Source: Falsirhodobacter sp051195255 (GTDB taxonomy: Bacteria; Pseudomonadota; Alphaproteobacteria; Rhodobacterales; Rhodobacteraceae). Taken from it: a stretch of DNA of 64,000 nucleotides. This document shows, in pieces, positions 35,365-46,932 of the stretch; the stretch's first letter is position 1, and every line of letters starts with the position of its first letter. The notes beneath the pieces were generated by a model that was not told where the DNA came from, made no database searches, and saw only the letters and a list, made by a program, of their open reading frames with translations. The position numbers were made by a program, and so were the translations under genes. Location of the stretch: the NCBI RefSeq assembly GCF_051195255.1, contig NZ_JBNJLK010000006.1, forward strand, positions 1-64,000. The letters are read 5' to 3'.

Positions 35365-36101
35365 TGCACCTGCACCACCTTTCCGTCCGGCGCGGCCGCC
35401 GCGTGGTGCTGGACGGCATCGACCTGACGCTGAAGGCGGGGGAGTTCGTGGGCCTCCTCGGCTCCAATGGCGCGGGCAAGACGACGCTGCTGCGCGCCGC
35501 CCTTGGCCTCCTGCCCGCCGAAGGTCAGTCCTCCCTCGCCACCCTGCCCATCGCCCAACGCGCCCGCGCCGCCGCCTTCCTGCCCCAGACGCGCGACATC
35601 GCCTGGCCCATGCCGGTGGAGGATGTGGTCCGCCTTGGCCGCGTCGCTCAAGGCCCTGACGCCGCCATCGTCGAACAGGCGCTCGCGGCGCTGGACCTGA
35701 CCACGCTGCGCCACCGCCCCGCGACGCAGCTGTCCGGCGGCGAACAGGCCCGCGTCCTGATCGCGCGGGCCTTGGCGCAGGACACGCCCCTCCTTCTGGC
35801 GGACGAGCCCATCGCAGGCCTCGACCCCGCCGCCCAGATCGGCGTCATGCGCGTCTTTGCCCGGCTTGCGACCACCGGGCGCACCGTCGTCGCCTCCCTT
35901 CACGATCCGGGGCTGGCGGCGCGGCATTGCACGCGGCTGATCCTGATGAAGGCCGGCCGCATCCACGCCGACGGCCCGCCGATGCAGGTGCTGACCCCGG
36001 ACAACCTTGCGCAGGTCTTCGGAATCCGCGCACATGTGACCGAAGGGCCCCATGGCCCGATCTATCAGGCGCTGGACCTCGCGCCGCCAAAGGGGGACTG
36101 A
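35361..36101 (+). CDS. btuD: Cobalamin ABC transporter ATP-binding protein (BtuD type)
   Basis: This 246-residue ATPase has Walker A GSNGAGKTT (about residues 32-40), signature LSGGEQAR, Walker B LLLADEPIAGLDP and switch histidine in SLHD. A strong ribosome site (GAGAGGAGGC) precedes the ATG at 35361, which overlaps the btuC stop. The next gene starts at the base after its stop. Confidence 0.93.
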   Translation: MMHLHHLSVRRGRRVVLDGIDLTLKAGEFVGLLGSNGAGKTTLLRAALGLLPAEGQSSLATLPIAQRARAAAFLPQTRDIAWPMPVEDVVRLGRVAQGPDAAIVEQALAALDLTTLRHRPATQLSGGEQARVLIARALAQDTPLLLADEPIAGLDPAAQIGVMRVFARLATTGRTVVASLHDPGLAARHCTRLILMKAGRIHADGPPMQVLTPDNLAQVFGIRAHVTEGPHGPIYQALDLAPPKGD

Positions 36102-36637
36102 ATGGGCCATCGTCTGTCAAGCATCGTGACCCGCACCGGGGATGACGGCACCACCGGCCTCTCCGACGGCTCCCGCATCGCCAAGACTGCCCCGCTGATG
36201 GAGGCGATCGGCACGGTGGACGAATTGAACAGCGTGATTGGCTTTGCCGAAAGCCTGCTGGACGACACCGCCCTCTGCGACGCGCTGACCACCATCCAGC
36301 ACGACCTCTTCGACCTCGGCGGCGCCCTGTCCATCCCCGGCCGCGAGGTGCTGACCGAAGCGCACGTCACCCGCCTCGACCTGATCGTGGAGGATTGGAA
36401 CGAGGATCTTCCCCCGCTGAAGGAGTTCATCCTTCCCGGCGGCCTGCCCGCCACCGGCGCGCTGCACATGGCCCGCACCGTCTGCCGCCGTGCCGAGCGC
36501 ACGCTTCTGGCCGTCGACGACCCGCGCACGCGCCTCGGCTGCATCTACCTCAACCGCCTGTCGGACCTCTTGTTTGTCGCCGCCCGCGTCTCCTCCGGCG
36601 GGCAGGAACGCGCCTGGCAGAAGGGCCGCAGCCTGCC

Positions 36638-36641
<4 letters not shown>
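36102..36641 (+). CDS. Cob(I)alamin adenosyltransferase, PduO type
   Basis: This 179-residue enzyme converts cob(I)alamin and ATP to adenosylcobalamin. The N-terminal ATP-binding motif TRTGDDGTTGLSDGSR (about residues 10-25) and the C-terminal CRRAERTLLAVDD and YLNRLSDLLFVAAR motifs mark the PduO/MMAB family rather than CobA/BtuR. It follows btuD directly and so shares riboswitch control: imported cobalamin is adenosylated at once. Its stop overlaps that of the convergent metH gene by 4 bases. Confidence 0.95.
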
Positions 36642-39336
<2,695 letters not shown>

Positions 39337-39340
<4 letters not shown>

Positions 39341-40377
39341 GCCCGCACCTCCCGCGGCTGGAAGGGGGCGACGGCTTCGGCGATGGCGCGGATGTGGTCC
39401 GGCGTGGTGCCGCAGCAACCGCCCACCACGTTCACCAACCCCTCGCGCGCGAAGTCCTCCACCTGCCGGGCGGTGTCGTCGGGGCCTTCGTCATATTGAC
39501 CAAAGGCGTTGGGCAGGCCCGCATTGGGATAGGCGCAGGTGAAGGTGTTCGCCACGCCCGACAATTCCTGCATGTGCGGCCGCATCGCTTCGGCCCCCAG
39601 GGCGCAGTTCAGGCCCACGGTGAAGGGCCGCGCATGGCGCACCGAATGCCAGAACGCCGTCGGCGTCTGCCCCGACAGCGTCCGCCCCGACGCGTCGGTG
39701 ATCGTGCCCGAGATCATCAGGGGCAGGCTCTGCCCATGCGCCTCGAACGCTTCGAAGCAGGCAAAGATCGCGGCCTTGGCGTTCAGCGTGTCGAAGATCG
39801 TCTCGATCAGGATGATGTCGGCCCCGCCCGCGATCAGCCCGCGCACCTGCTGGCCGTACGCCACGCGCAGATCGTCGAAGCTGACGGCGCGGAACCCCGG
39901 ATCGTTCACGTCCGGACTGATGGAGGCGGTGCGGTTCGTCGGCCCCACCGCGCCCGCCACGAAACGCGGCTTGCCGTCGATGGCCGTCGCGCGGTCCAGC
40001 GCCCGGCGCACGATGCGCGCGCCTTCGGCGTTCAGGTCGTGCACCGCCGCTTCCAGCCCGTAATCGGCCTGCGCGATGGTCGTGGCCGAAAACGTGTTCG
40101 TTTCCACGATGTCGGCGCCCGCCATGGCATAGTTGAAGTGGATCTCCTCGATCGCCTCGGGCTGGGTCAGGATCAGAAGGTCGTTGTTGCCCTTCTGCGG
40201 ATGATCCGAATGGTGCCGGCAGGCATGGCCGGACCCGTGGCCGGTGTAATCCTCCTCGGACAGGCCCAGCCCCTGGATCTGCGTGCCCATCGCACCGTCC
40301 AGGATCAGGATGCGGTCCCGCGCCAAGCGGCGCAGCACGTCATGAACGGACGAGGGGGAAACCAGTGGGCTCGGCAT
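39337..40377 (-). CDS. Homocysteine methyltransferase subunit of split MetH
   Basis: This 346-residue TIM barrel equals the N-terminal module of MetH. It carries the three zinc-binding cysteines: Cys258 in GLNCALGAEAM and Cys321/Cys322 in VGGCCGTTPDHI, which activate homocysteine as thiolate. GAMGTQIQGLGLSEEDYTG near the N-terminus is typical of full-length MetH rather than of betaine-homocysteine methyltransferases. It is translationally coupled to the B12 subunit. No B12 or SAM riboswitch is seen in the short gap upstream (40378-40439). Confidence 0.95.
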
Positions 40378-40439
40378 GGGCGTTCACCTTGAAGGACAGC
40401 GCCCGTAGATAAACCGAACCCCGTTCAAAGTAAAACAGA

Positions 40440-40457
40440 TGGGGGCCGTGGCCCCCA
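40440..40457 (-). terminator. Intrinsic terminator after the PPC-domain gene
   Basis: On the minus strand TGGGGGC / GCCCCCA form a perfect 7-bp stem with a CACG loop starting 4 bases after the stop codon, followed by ATCTGTTTTAC. The T-run is interrupted. It separates the PPC gene from the metH operon that follows in the same direction. Confidence 0.6.
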
Positions 40458-40461
40458 CCCA

Positions 40462-41313
40462 TTATTTCGGATCCCCTGCGGCGGGCGCACCACCTTCGGC
40501 CGTGACGGTCAGGGTGAAGGGCCCCTCGCTGGTGCCGAACGGGCGGACCACGACGCAATACTCGCCCGGCTCGAACATTTCCCGGATGCGGCTGTCGCTG
40601 CCGGTCACGTCCTCATGGTCGTCGTTTTCCCAAAGGCCCGTGCCATCGGCGCCATACACGGCCAGCATCGTGTCGAAGGTCTGGCTGCCGGCGTCGATCT
40701 GAAGCACCGTCTGCTCCGCGACCGAGATGCGGTAGCTGCGCAGCGACGTCGCCGGATCGATCATCGCCTGCGTCGGGGGCGCGGCACCGTCCGGCAGGTT
40801 TTCCGCCAGCATCGGCGTGCGCGCCGGATCGTTGCAGACGGCGGTCACCTCCGCCTCCTCGGCCACGACCGGATCGGCGGGCAGCCCTTCGGACCCCACC
40901 AGAACCAGCATCGGATTGTCCACCGGCGCGGCCGAGATCATGCGCACCTGCGCGCAATATGTCCCCGCCTGCAGCGTCGTCGCCACCCGCGCGTCCAGAT
41001 CGCCCGCGCTGTCGTCGTCCCAGGCCACCACGCGCCCTCCGGCATCGTACAGCGTCAGGGCCGCGTCGTTTTCCCGCGCCAGCGTTTCCAGCGTGATCTC
41101 CGTCGGCGCGGTCACCTCGAACTCGACATAGCGGGGCTCCGAACGCTCCGGCCGCAGGATCAGCGACAGGTCGGCAAAGCCGGGGGCGATCGTGACGCCC
41201 GCGGGCTGGGACAGCAGGGCCGGCTGGCCGCAGGCGCCGGCCCCGTCCTGCGCCAGGGCAGGCAGGGCGAACGCGCAAAGGGCAAGGGTGGATGCGCCGA
41301 CAAGTCTGATCAC
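40462..41313 (-). CDS. Secreted protein with two pre-peptidase C-terminal (PPC)-like domains
   Basis: This 283-residue exported protein consists of a signal peptide (about residues 1-20, ending FALPALAQ) and two beta-sandwich repeats of the PPC type: the first with ALTLYDAGGRVVAWDDDSAG, the second with TMLAVYGADGTGLWENDDHE and the closing GEYCVVVRPFGTSEGPFTLT. No protease domain is attached. The GTG start at 41313 is favoured over an ATG at 41331 because AGGAGG lies 5 bases before the GTG and it starts directly at the signal peptide. Its partner and function are unknown. Confidence 0.78.
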   Translation of the reverse strand: MIRLVGASTLALCAFALPALAQDGAGACGQPALLSQPAGVTIAPGFADLSLILRPERSEPRYVEFEVTAPTEITLETLARENDAALTLYDAGGRVVAWDDDSAGDLDARVATTLQAGTYCAQVRMISAAPVDNPMLVLVGSEGLPADPVVAEEAEVTAVCNDPARTPMLAENLPDGAAPPTQAMIDPATSLRSYRISVAEQTVLQIDAGSQTFDTMLAVYGADGTGLWENDDHEDVTGSDSRIREMFEPGEYCVVVRPFGTSEGPFTLTVTAEGGAPAAGDPK

Positions 41314-41371
41314 GTGAACCTCCTGAAACATCGTGCCCGCATCCTGCCTCACGCTTGCGTGAAAGGGAAAT

Positions 41372-43855
41372 CTATTCGTCGGACCGCAACACCTGCGCCG
41401 GCCGGCGCGCCAAGGGGCGGCGGGCATAGATCACCCCCGTCACCACCGTGGCCAGCACCCCCGCCACCACGATCACAAGGGCCGACACTGGCGCAAAGGC
41501 ATAGTCCGCCTCCATCACGAAGCGCATCACGGCCCATCCGGCCGTCGCGCCCACCCCCACGGCCACCAAACCCGCCGCCGCGCCCGTCAAGGCCGACCGC
41601 AGCGCGAAACTGGTCAGGATCTGCCGCCGCGTTGCCCCCAGCACCTTCAGGATCGCCGCTTCCCGCACCCGCGCGCGTTCCCCCGCCGCCGCCGTTCCGA
41701 TCAGCACGACCACGCCGGTCAGCAGCGTGATCGCCGCCGCCGCCCGCGTGGCGGTGGCAATGGCGTCCAGCGCCTCGGTCACTCGGGCGATGGCGTCGCC
41801 CACCCGGATCGCGGTGATGTTGGGATAAGCCCGCCCCACATCCCGCAGCAACGTTTCCTCGGCCGAGGAATAGACCGTCGCAATCGACGTGTGCGGCGCC
41901 CCGGCCAGAGCCGACGGGTTCATCATCATCACGAACCCCATCCCCGCATCCGAGAAGTCCACGTCGCGCAAACTCGTCAGTTCCGCCTCGATGTCTCGGC
42001 CCAGGATGTTGACGGTGATCCGGTCGCCCAAGGCCAGCCCCATCTCCTCCGCCGCCTCGGCCGAGAAGCTGATCTGCGGATCGCCTGCGTAATCCACGGG
42101 CCAGCTTTCTCCCGCCACCACGTCGGGCGCGGTCGCGGCATAGGTCACGCCCCGATCCCCGCGCAGCACCCAATGCTCCCCCGCCACCTCGCGCGCCGGA
42201 CGGCCGTTGATGCGGGTCAGCACCCCGCGCAGCATCGGCGCGCTTTCCACCCGCGTGACCGAGGGATCCCCCTCCAGCCGCGACAGGAACCCCTCCAACT
42301 GGTCCGTCTGGATGTCCACGAAGAAATAGGACGGCGCGCGCTCCGGCAGGTCGCGGTCGATCGCGCCGCGCAGGTTGGTGTCGATCTGCCCCACCGCCGC
42401 CAGCACCGAAAGCCCCAGACCCAGCGACAGGATGACCGCCGTCGTCGCCCCCGCTTCCCCGATCGAGGCGACGGCCAGCCGCAGCGCCGGCTGCCGGATG
42501 TGCCGCGCCGCGCGCCGGGCCAGATGGCGCACGATCCACGCCGCCAGCGCCAGAAGCAGCAACGCCCCCACGATCCCGCCCGCCGTGCCAAGCGCCAGCC
42601 CCGGCGTGCCGGAAAACCACACGGCCCCGCCCACCAGCACCGCCGCCAAAGCCACCAGCCCCACTGCATAGCCGCGCGGCACACCGCCGCCCGCCCCGCG
42701 ATACAAGGCCGCCGCCCGCAACTGCGCCACCCGCGCCAGCGGCCACAGCGTGAACAGCGCCGCCGTCATCAACCCGTAGAACGCCGCCTCCAGCAGCGGC
42801 AAAGGATAAACCCCGAACGACACGTCGAACGGCAAGGACGACGCGACCCAGGGCGAGGCGACCATCGGCAGCGCCGTCCCCAGCACCAGCCCCCCCACCA
42901 CGCCCAGCACCGCCAGCGCCCCGATCTGCAACGCATAGGTCGCCAGAACCAGCCGCCCTTCGGCCCCCAAGGTCCGCAAGGTGGCGATGGTCGGCGTCTT
43001 TCGCCCCAGATAGGTGCCCACGGCGGACTGCACGCCGATGCCGCCCACGGCCAAACCGGCCAGCCCCACCAGCACAAGGAACGATCCCGTCCGGTCCACG
43101 AACCGCTCGACCGAGGGCGAGGGCCGCCGGCTGTCGCGCCAGCGCATCCCCGTATCGCGAAACTCCCGCTGCGCGCGGGCCTGAAGCGCGTCCAGATCCG
43201 CGCCGTCGGGCAACAACAGCCGGTAATCGCTGTCATAGACCGTGCCCGGCGCCAGAAGGCCGCTGCCCCCCAATCCGTCCAGCGACACCACCGTCCGCGG
43301 CGCCAAGGTGAACCCGGCCGAGGCGCTGTCCGGCTCCCGCACCAGCATCGCGTTCAGCCGGAACGCCTTTTCCCCCAAGGTGAACGTCTCGCCCACCTCC
43401 AGCCCCAGCCGGGCGGCCAGCGCGGGATCCATCACCGCCCCCGGCACATCGCCGCCGGCCAGGGCCTCGGCCACCGGAATCGCCGGCTCCAGCCCCGCCT
43501 GCCCGACCAGCGGCCAGTTGCCATCCACGCCCCGCACCTGCGTCAGGACGCGGTCCTCCCCCGCCACGGCCATGGAACGGAAGTCGACCGTTTCCGACAC
43601 CCGCTCGGCGATGCCCCCCATGAAGGCGCGCTCGGCCTCGGTCGCGGTGCGATAGGTGAAAGTCATCTCGGCATCGCCGCCCAGAAGCACCGCCCCCTGA
43701 TCGGCCAGCCCCCGTTCGATCGCGGCGCGCACCGATCCGATGGCCGCGATCGCCGCCACCCCAAGGATCAGGCACAGCAGGAACACCCGGAACCCGCCAA
43801 GCGCGCCCCGCAACTCCCTTCGCGCGATGCGCCAGGCCAGTGGCAGAACGCTCAT
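41372..43855 (-). CDS. FtsX-like ABC transporter permease (YbbP family)
   Basis: This 827-residue membrane protein has an N-terminal helix, a large periplasmic domain, then two FtsX-type four-helix modules, the YbbP layout. Recognisable text includes LAWRIARRELRGALGGFRVF at the N-terminus and ILKVLGATRRQILTSFALRS near the C-terminus. With the ATPase upstream it forms a type VII-like ABC system of debated role, reported as lipid- or envelope-related in other bacteria. Its start overlaps the ATPase stop (43852-43855). No SBP is present, as usual. Confidence 0.9.
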   Translation of the reverse strand: MSVLPLAWRIARRELRGALGGFRVFLLCLILGVAAIAAIGSVRAAIERGLADQGAVLLGGDAEMTFTYRTATEAERAFMGGIAERVSETVDFRSMAVAGEDRVLTQVRGVDGNWPLVGQAGLEPAIPVAEALAGGDVPGAVMDPALAARLGLEVGETFTLGEKAFRLNAMLVREPDSASAGFTLAPRTVVSLDGLGGSGLLAPGTVYDSDYRLLLPDGADLDALQARAQREFRDTGMRWRDSRRPSPSVERFVDRTGSFLVLVGLAGLAVGGIGVQSAVGTYLGRKTPTIATLRTLGAEGRLVLATYALQIGALAVLGVVGGLVLGTALPMVASPWVASSLPFDVSFGVYPLPLLEAAFYGLMTAALFTLWPLARVAQLRAAALYRGAGGGVPRGYAVGLVALAAVLVGGAVWFSGTPGLALGTAGGIVGALLLLALAAWIVRHLARRAARHIRQPALRLAVASIGEAGATTAVILSLGLGLSVLAAVGQIDTNLRGAIDRDLPERAPSYFFVDIQTDQLEGFLSRLEGDPSVTRVESAPMLRGVLTRINGRPAREVAGEHWVLRGDRGVTYAATAPDVVAGESWPVDYAGDPQISFSAEAAEEMGLALGDRITVNILGRDIEAELTSLRDVDFSDAGMGFVMMMNPSALAGAPHTSIATVYSSAEETLLRDVGRAYPNITAIRVGDAIARVTEALDAIATATRAAAAITLLTGVVVLIGTAAAGERARVREAAILKVLGATRRQILTSFALRSALTGAAAGLVAVGVGATAGWAVMRFVMEADYAFAPVSALVIVVAGVLATVVTGVIYARRPLARRPAQVLRSDE

Positions 43856-44517
43856 GCCGCGATCCGCCCGTCGGCCATCCGCACCACGCGGTCGCAGCGC
43901 TCGGCCAGCTCCGGCGCATGCGTCACCATCACCAGCGTCGCCCCCTGTTCGCGCAACCCGAACAGCAGGTCCATCACCGTGGCCCCCGTGGTCCCGTCCA
44001 GATTGCCCGTCGGCTCATCCGCCAGAAGGATCGCGGGCCGCGTCGCCCAAGCCCGCGCCAGCGCCACGCGCTGCTGTTCCCCGCCCGACATCTGACGCGG
44101 ATAATGATCCCCCCGATGCCCCAGCCCCACGGCCGCCAGCTCCTCCCCCGCGCGGCGGAAGGCGTTGTCCATCCCCGCCAATTCCAGCGCCAGCGCGACA
44201 TTTTCACGCGCCGTCATCGTGGGGATCAGGTGGAAAGACTGGAACACCACGCCCATATTCCCCCTGCGGAAGCGCGCAAGGCCATCCTCGTCCATCGCGG
44301 ACAGATCCTGGCCAAGCGCGCGGACCGTGCCGCCGCTGGCCCGTTCCAGCCCCCCCATCAGCATGAGGAGCGAGGACTTGCCGGACCCCGAAGGCCCCAC
44401 CAGACCCAGCGTTTCCCCGCGCGTCACGGTCAGGTCGATGCCCCGCAGGATCTCCACCGGGCCGGCGTTGCCCTCCAGCACCAATTGCGCATCCCGCAGT
44501 TCAAGGACCGTCTCCAT
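43852..44517 (-). CDS. ABC transporter ATP-binding protein (YbbA/LolD family)
   Basis: This 221-residue ATPase of the MacB/LolD type has Walker A GPSGSGKSS, signature MSGGEQQRVALARA, Walker B ILLADEPTGNLDG and switch VTHAPE. The ATG at 44517 lies opposite the tesA ATG: the two start codons share the bases CATG at 44515-44518. The ybbP-ybbA/tesA arrangement is conserved in many proteobacteria, supporting the start. Confidence 0.92.
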   Translation of the reverse strand: METVLELRDAQLVLEGNAGPVEILRGIDLTVTRGETLGLVGPSGSGKSSLLMLMGGLERASGGTVRALGQDLSAMDEDGLARFRRGNMGVVFQSFHLIPTMTARENVALALELAGMDNAFRRAGEELAAVGLGHRGDHYPRQMSGGEQQRVALARAWATRPAILLADEPTGNLDGTTGATVMDLLFGLREQGATLVMVTHAPELAERCDRVVRMADGRIAA

Positions 44518-45187
44518 GAAGCTCTCCCCTTTGTTCGCCCTTGGTTGTAAGCCGCTGGCACATCTACGCAACCTGGGCGTGGCGCTTTGCCTCGGGGGGG
44601 CGGGCCCGGCCCTGGCCGATCCTGTCACGGTGGTGGCCCTGGGCGACAGCCTGACGCAAGGCTACGGCCTGCCCGCCGATCAGGGATTCGTGCCGGTGCT
44701 TCAGTCCTGGCTGGACGACCGGGACGCCGAGGTCACGATCGTGAACGCAGGCGTTTCGGGCGACACCACCGCCGGCGGTCTTGCCCGCACCGACTGGGCC
44801 CTGACGCCCGACGCCGACGCCATGATCCTGAACCTTGGCGGCAACGACCTTCTGCGCGGGCTGGACCCGGCCGCCAGCCGCGCCAACCTCGACGCGATCC
44901 TCGACAAGGCCGACGCCCGCGGCCTGCCGGTCCTGCTGTTCGGCCTGCGCGCGCCGGGCAATTACGGCCCCGCCTTCCAGCAGGCCTTCAACGCGATGTA
45001 TGCCGATCTTGCGCAGGAACACGGCGCCCTCTTCGTGCCCGACTACCTCGGCCCCGTGACGGAAGGCGAACGGCTGAACCTGACCTACATCCAGGGCGAC
45101 GGCATCCACCCCAACGCCGAAGGCGTGAAGCGGCTGGTGGACGCGGTCGGCCCTTCCGTCCTCGAACTGGTGGCCCGCGCCAGATAG
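44516..45187 (+). CDS. tesA: GDSL/SGNH arylesterase, TesA family
   Basis: This 223-residue periplasmic serine hydrolase cleaves acyl-CoA, aryl esters and lysophospholipids in characterised members. A signal peptide covers about residues 1-35. SGNH blocks are complete: catalytic serine in ALGDSLTQGYGL, glycine in GVSGDTTAGG, asparagine in LNLGGNDLLRG, and the Asp/His pair in GDGIHPNAEG. It diverges from ybbA with a 2-base overlap of start codons. Its stop is 4 bases from the end of the convergent kinase gene. Confidence 0.93.
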   Translation: MKLSPLFALGCKPLAHLRNLGVALCLGGAGPALADPVTVVALGDSLTQGYGLPADQGFVPVLQSWLDDRDAEVTIVNAGVSGDTTAGGLARTDWALTPDADAMILNLGGNDLLRGLDPAASRANLDAILDKADARGLPVLLFGLRAPGNYGPAFQQAFNAMYADLAQEHGALFVPDYLGPVTEGERLNLTYIQGDGIHPNAEGVKRLVDAVGPSVLELVARAR

Positions 45188-45191
45188 GCGT

Positions 45192-46649
45192 TCAGGCCGC
45201 CGGCAGATGATCCGGCGGGATGGTCAGCGTGCAGATCACCCCGGCCGGATCATAGACCAGCCTCGCCCCGCCGCCCGGCGCGAAGGCCAGGCTCTGGGTG
45301 ATGACCGTTTCGCCAAAGCCGCCCTGCGCGGGCGTCAACACGACCGGCCCGCCCGTTTCGCGCCATTCCAGCGTCAGCGCGCCCTTCTCGGCCGCGTCCA
45401 CTGCACGGATGGCGATGTTGCCCTTGTCGGTCGACAGGGCGCCATACTTGACCGCGTTCGTCGCCAGCTCGTGGAACACCAGCCCGATCGCCACCGCCGC
45501 CTCGGCCGAGATCAGCTGCTCCAACCCCGACGTGGTGATCCGGCTTCCCCCCATGTCCATGAAGGGCGACAGTTCCGCCACGATCACGTTCTGGACGGTC
45601 AGCCCCTTCCACGCGTTCTTGGCCAGCAGGTTGTGCGTCGCCGCCAGAGCGCGCACGCGGTCGGTGAACGTCTTCTCGAACGTCGTCAGATCGCCCGAGG
45701 TGCGGATCGTCCGCCGCGTGATCGCGATCACCATGGCCAGCGCGTTCTTCACCCGGTGGTCCAGCTCGTTCATCAGCAAAAGCTGCTGGCGTTCGGCCGC
45801 CTTGCGCTGCGTCAGGTCCACCATCGTCACGACGCAGCCGCTGGCCGCGCCCTCGCCCATGCGCAAGGGCGCCGCGCTCAGCAGGAAATCCTTGGCGCCC
45901 GGCGCGTCCGGGGCGAACACTTCCATCCCCTGAACCGGCGGGCCGGTCATCGCGCGGTCCAGAATGGCCGCACTGTCGGCCAGGCCCGTGCCGGTGGCCG
46001 GAACCAGCGGCACGATGCGCGCAAAGGGCTGGCCCACCGGATCGGACGCATACAGCGCGCGCGACGCCGCATTCCCGCGCGTCACGACCCCGTCGGCATC
46101 GCACACCAGCACCGCCTCGTTGACCGAGGCGAGGATGCCCTGCGCCGTGCGCTCGTTCTGCTCGGCCCGGGCGGACCGCACGCGGTCCGTCACATCCGCC
46201 AGCGTGATCGCGTGCCCCGCCACCGTGCCGATCTGCAACGGCTTGCTTGCCACCACAAGATAGCGCGCCCCCGACGGCCCGTATTGCGTCACCTGCAAGG
46301 TCGCGCGCGGCGTCGTGGCGTCGGCCAGCAGCGCCGCCACATCCGCCGGATCCGCCGCCAGCAGATCGGCCAGCGCCTTTCCCTGCACCGGCGCGCTCAC
46401 CAGATCGGCAAAGGTCGCGTTGGCATAAAGCACCCGGCCCGCCCCGTCGACGGCGGCGGCTCCGGTGTCCATCACCTCGATGAAGGCGCGGAACGCTTCG
46501 GCGTCACCCCCGATCGCGAACACCTGCGGCTGGTCCATGCGGCCCACCACAAGCGCGTCCACCTCACCCTCGCGGATCGCCCGCAGCGTGTCCTCGGCTT
46601 CCTGCAAGCGGCGTTGCAACTCGGCCAGCGCTTCGCCCGAGATGCTCAT
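45192..46649 (-). CDS. HWE-family sensor histidine kinase with PAS domains, third gene of kaiCB operon
   Basis: This 485-residue soluble kinase has two PAS-like sensory regions (about residues 45-165 and 175-285), then a phosphoacceptor helix with NELDHRVKNAL (His298) and an HWE-type ATPase domain (VFHELATNAVKYGALS, and LEWRETGGPVV with the W-x-E motif). An N-terminal coiled stretch precedes the first PAS. Its ATG overlaps the kaiB stop (46646-46649). No membrane segment and no response regulator is adjacent. In Rhodobacter-type clocks such a kinase is thought to read the KaiB-KaiC state; HWE kinases often feed PhyR-type stress signalling. Confidence 0.88.
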   Translation of the reverse strand: MSISGEALAELQRRLQEAEDTLRAIREGEVDALVVGRMDQPQVFAIGGDAEAFRAFIEVMDTGAAAVDGAGRVLYANATFADLVSAPVQGKALADLLAADPADVAALLADATTPRATLQVTQYGPSGARYLVVASKPLQIGTVAGHAITLADVTDRVRSARAEQNERTAQGILASVNEAVLVCDADGVVTRGNAASRALYASDPVGQPFARIVPLVPATGTGLADSAAILDRAMTGPPVQGMEVFAPDAPGAKDFLLSAAPLRMGEGAASGCVVTMVDLTQRKAAERQQLLLMNELDHRVKNALAMVIAITRRTIRTSGDLTTFEKTFTDRVRALAATHNLLAKNAWKGLTVQNVIVAELSPFMDMGGSRITTSGLEQLISAEAAVAIGLVFHELATNAVKYGALSTDKGNIAIRAVDAAEKGALTLEWRETGGPVVLTPAQGGFGETVITQSLAFAPGGGARLVYDPAGVICTLTIPPDHLPAA

Positions 46650-46930
46650 TCGTTTTCAAGACGCAGGTTGACGAGGACCTTTTCCTCGTCCGACAGATCG
46701 CCGATGATCTTGCGCAGCGGCACGGGAAGTTCGCGCACCAGCGTCGGGATGGCCACGATGTTGTGCTCGCGCGCCAGCTTCGGGTTCTCGCGCAGGTCGA
46801 TCACCTCGATCTCGTAGCGGCCCGGAAGATGCTCCTCGCAGATGCGGCGCAGGTTCGAAATTGCCGCCAGCGATTTCGGCGTTTGCCCGGCCACATACAG
46901 GACAAGCTTCTTCAGTTTCTGTTCGTTCAT
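46646..46930 (-). CDS. kaiB: KaiB clock protein
   Basis: This 94-residue thioredoxin-like protein opens LKKLVLYVAGQTPKSLAAIS, continues IEVIDLRENPKLAREHNIVA and IPTLVRELPVPLRKIIGDLS, all typical of KaiB. In known clocks KaiB switches fold and binds KaiC during dephosphorylation. Start at ATG 46930, or at a GTG (46936) overlapping the kaiC stop as GTGA. Positioned between kaiC and the kinase gene, it is co-translated with both. Confidence 0.93.
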   Translation of the reverse strand: MNEQKLKKLVLYVAGQTPKSLAAISNLRRICEEHLPGRYEIEVIDLRENPKLAREHNIVAIPTLVRELPVPLRKIIGDLSDEEKVLVNLRLENE

Positions 46931-46932
46931 CG

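Noticed and set aside
45192..46649. Possible kaiA in the clock operon
   Set aside because: The third gene is clearly an HWE histidine kinase with PAS domains; no KaiA-like four-helix sequence is present.
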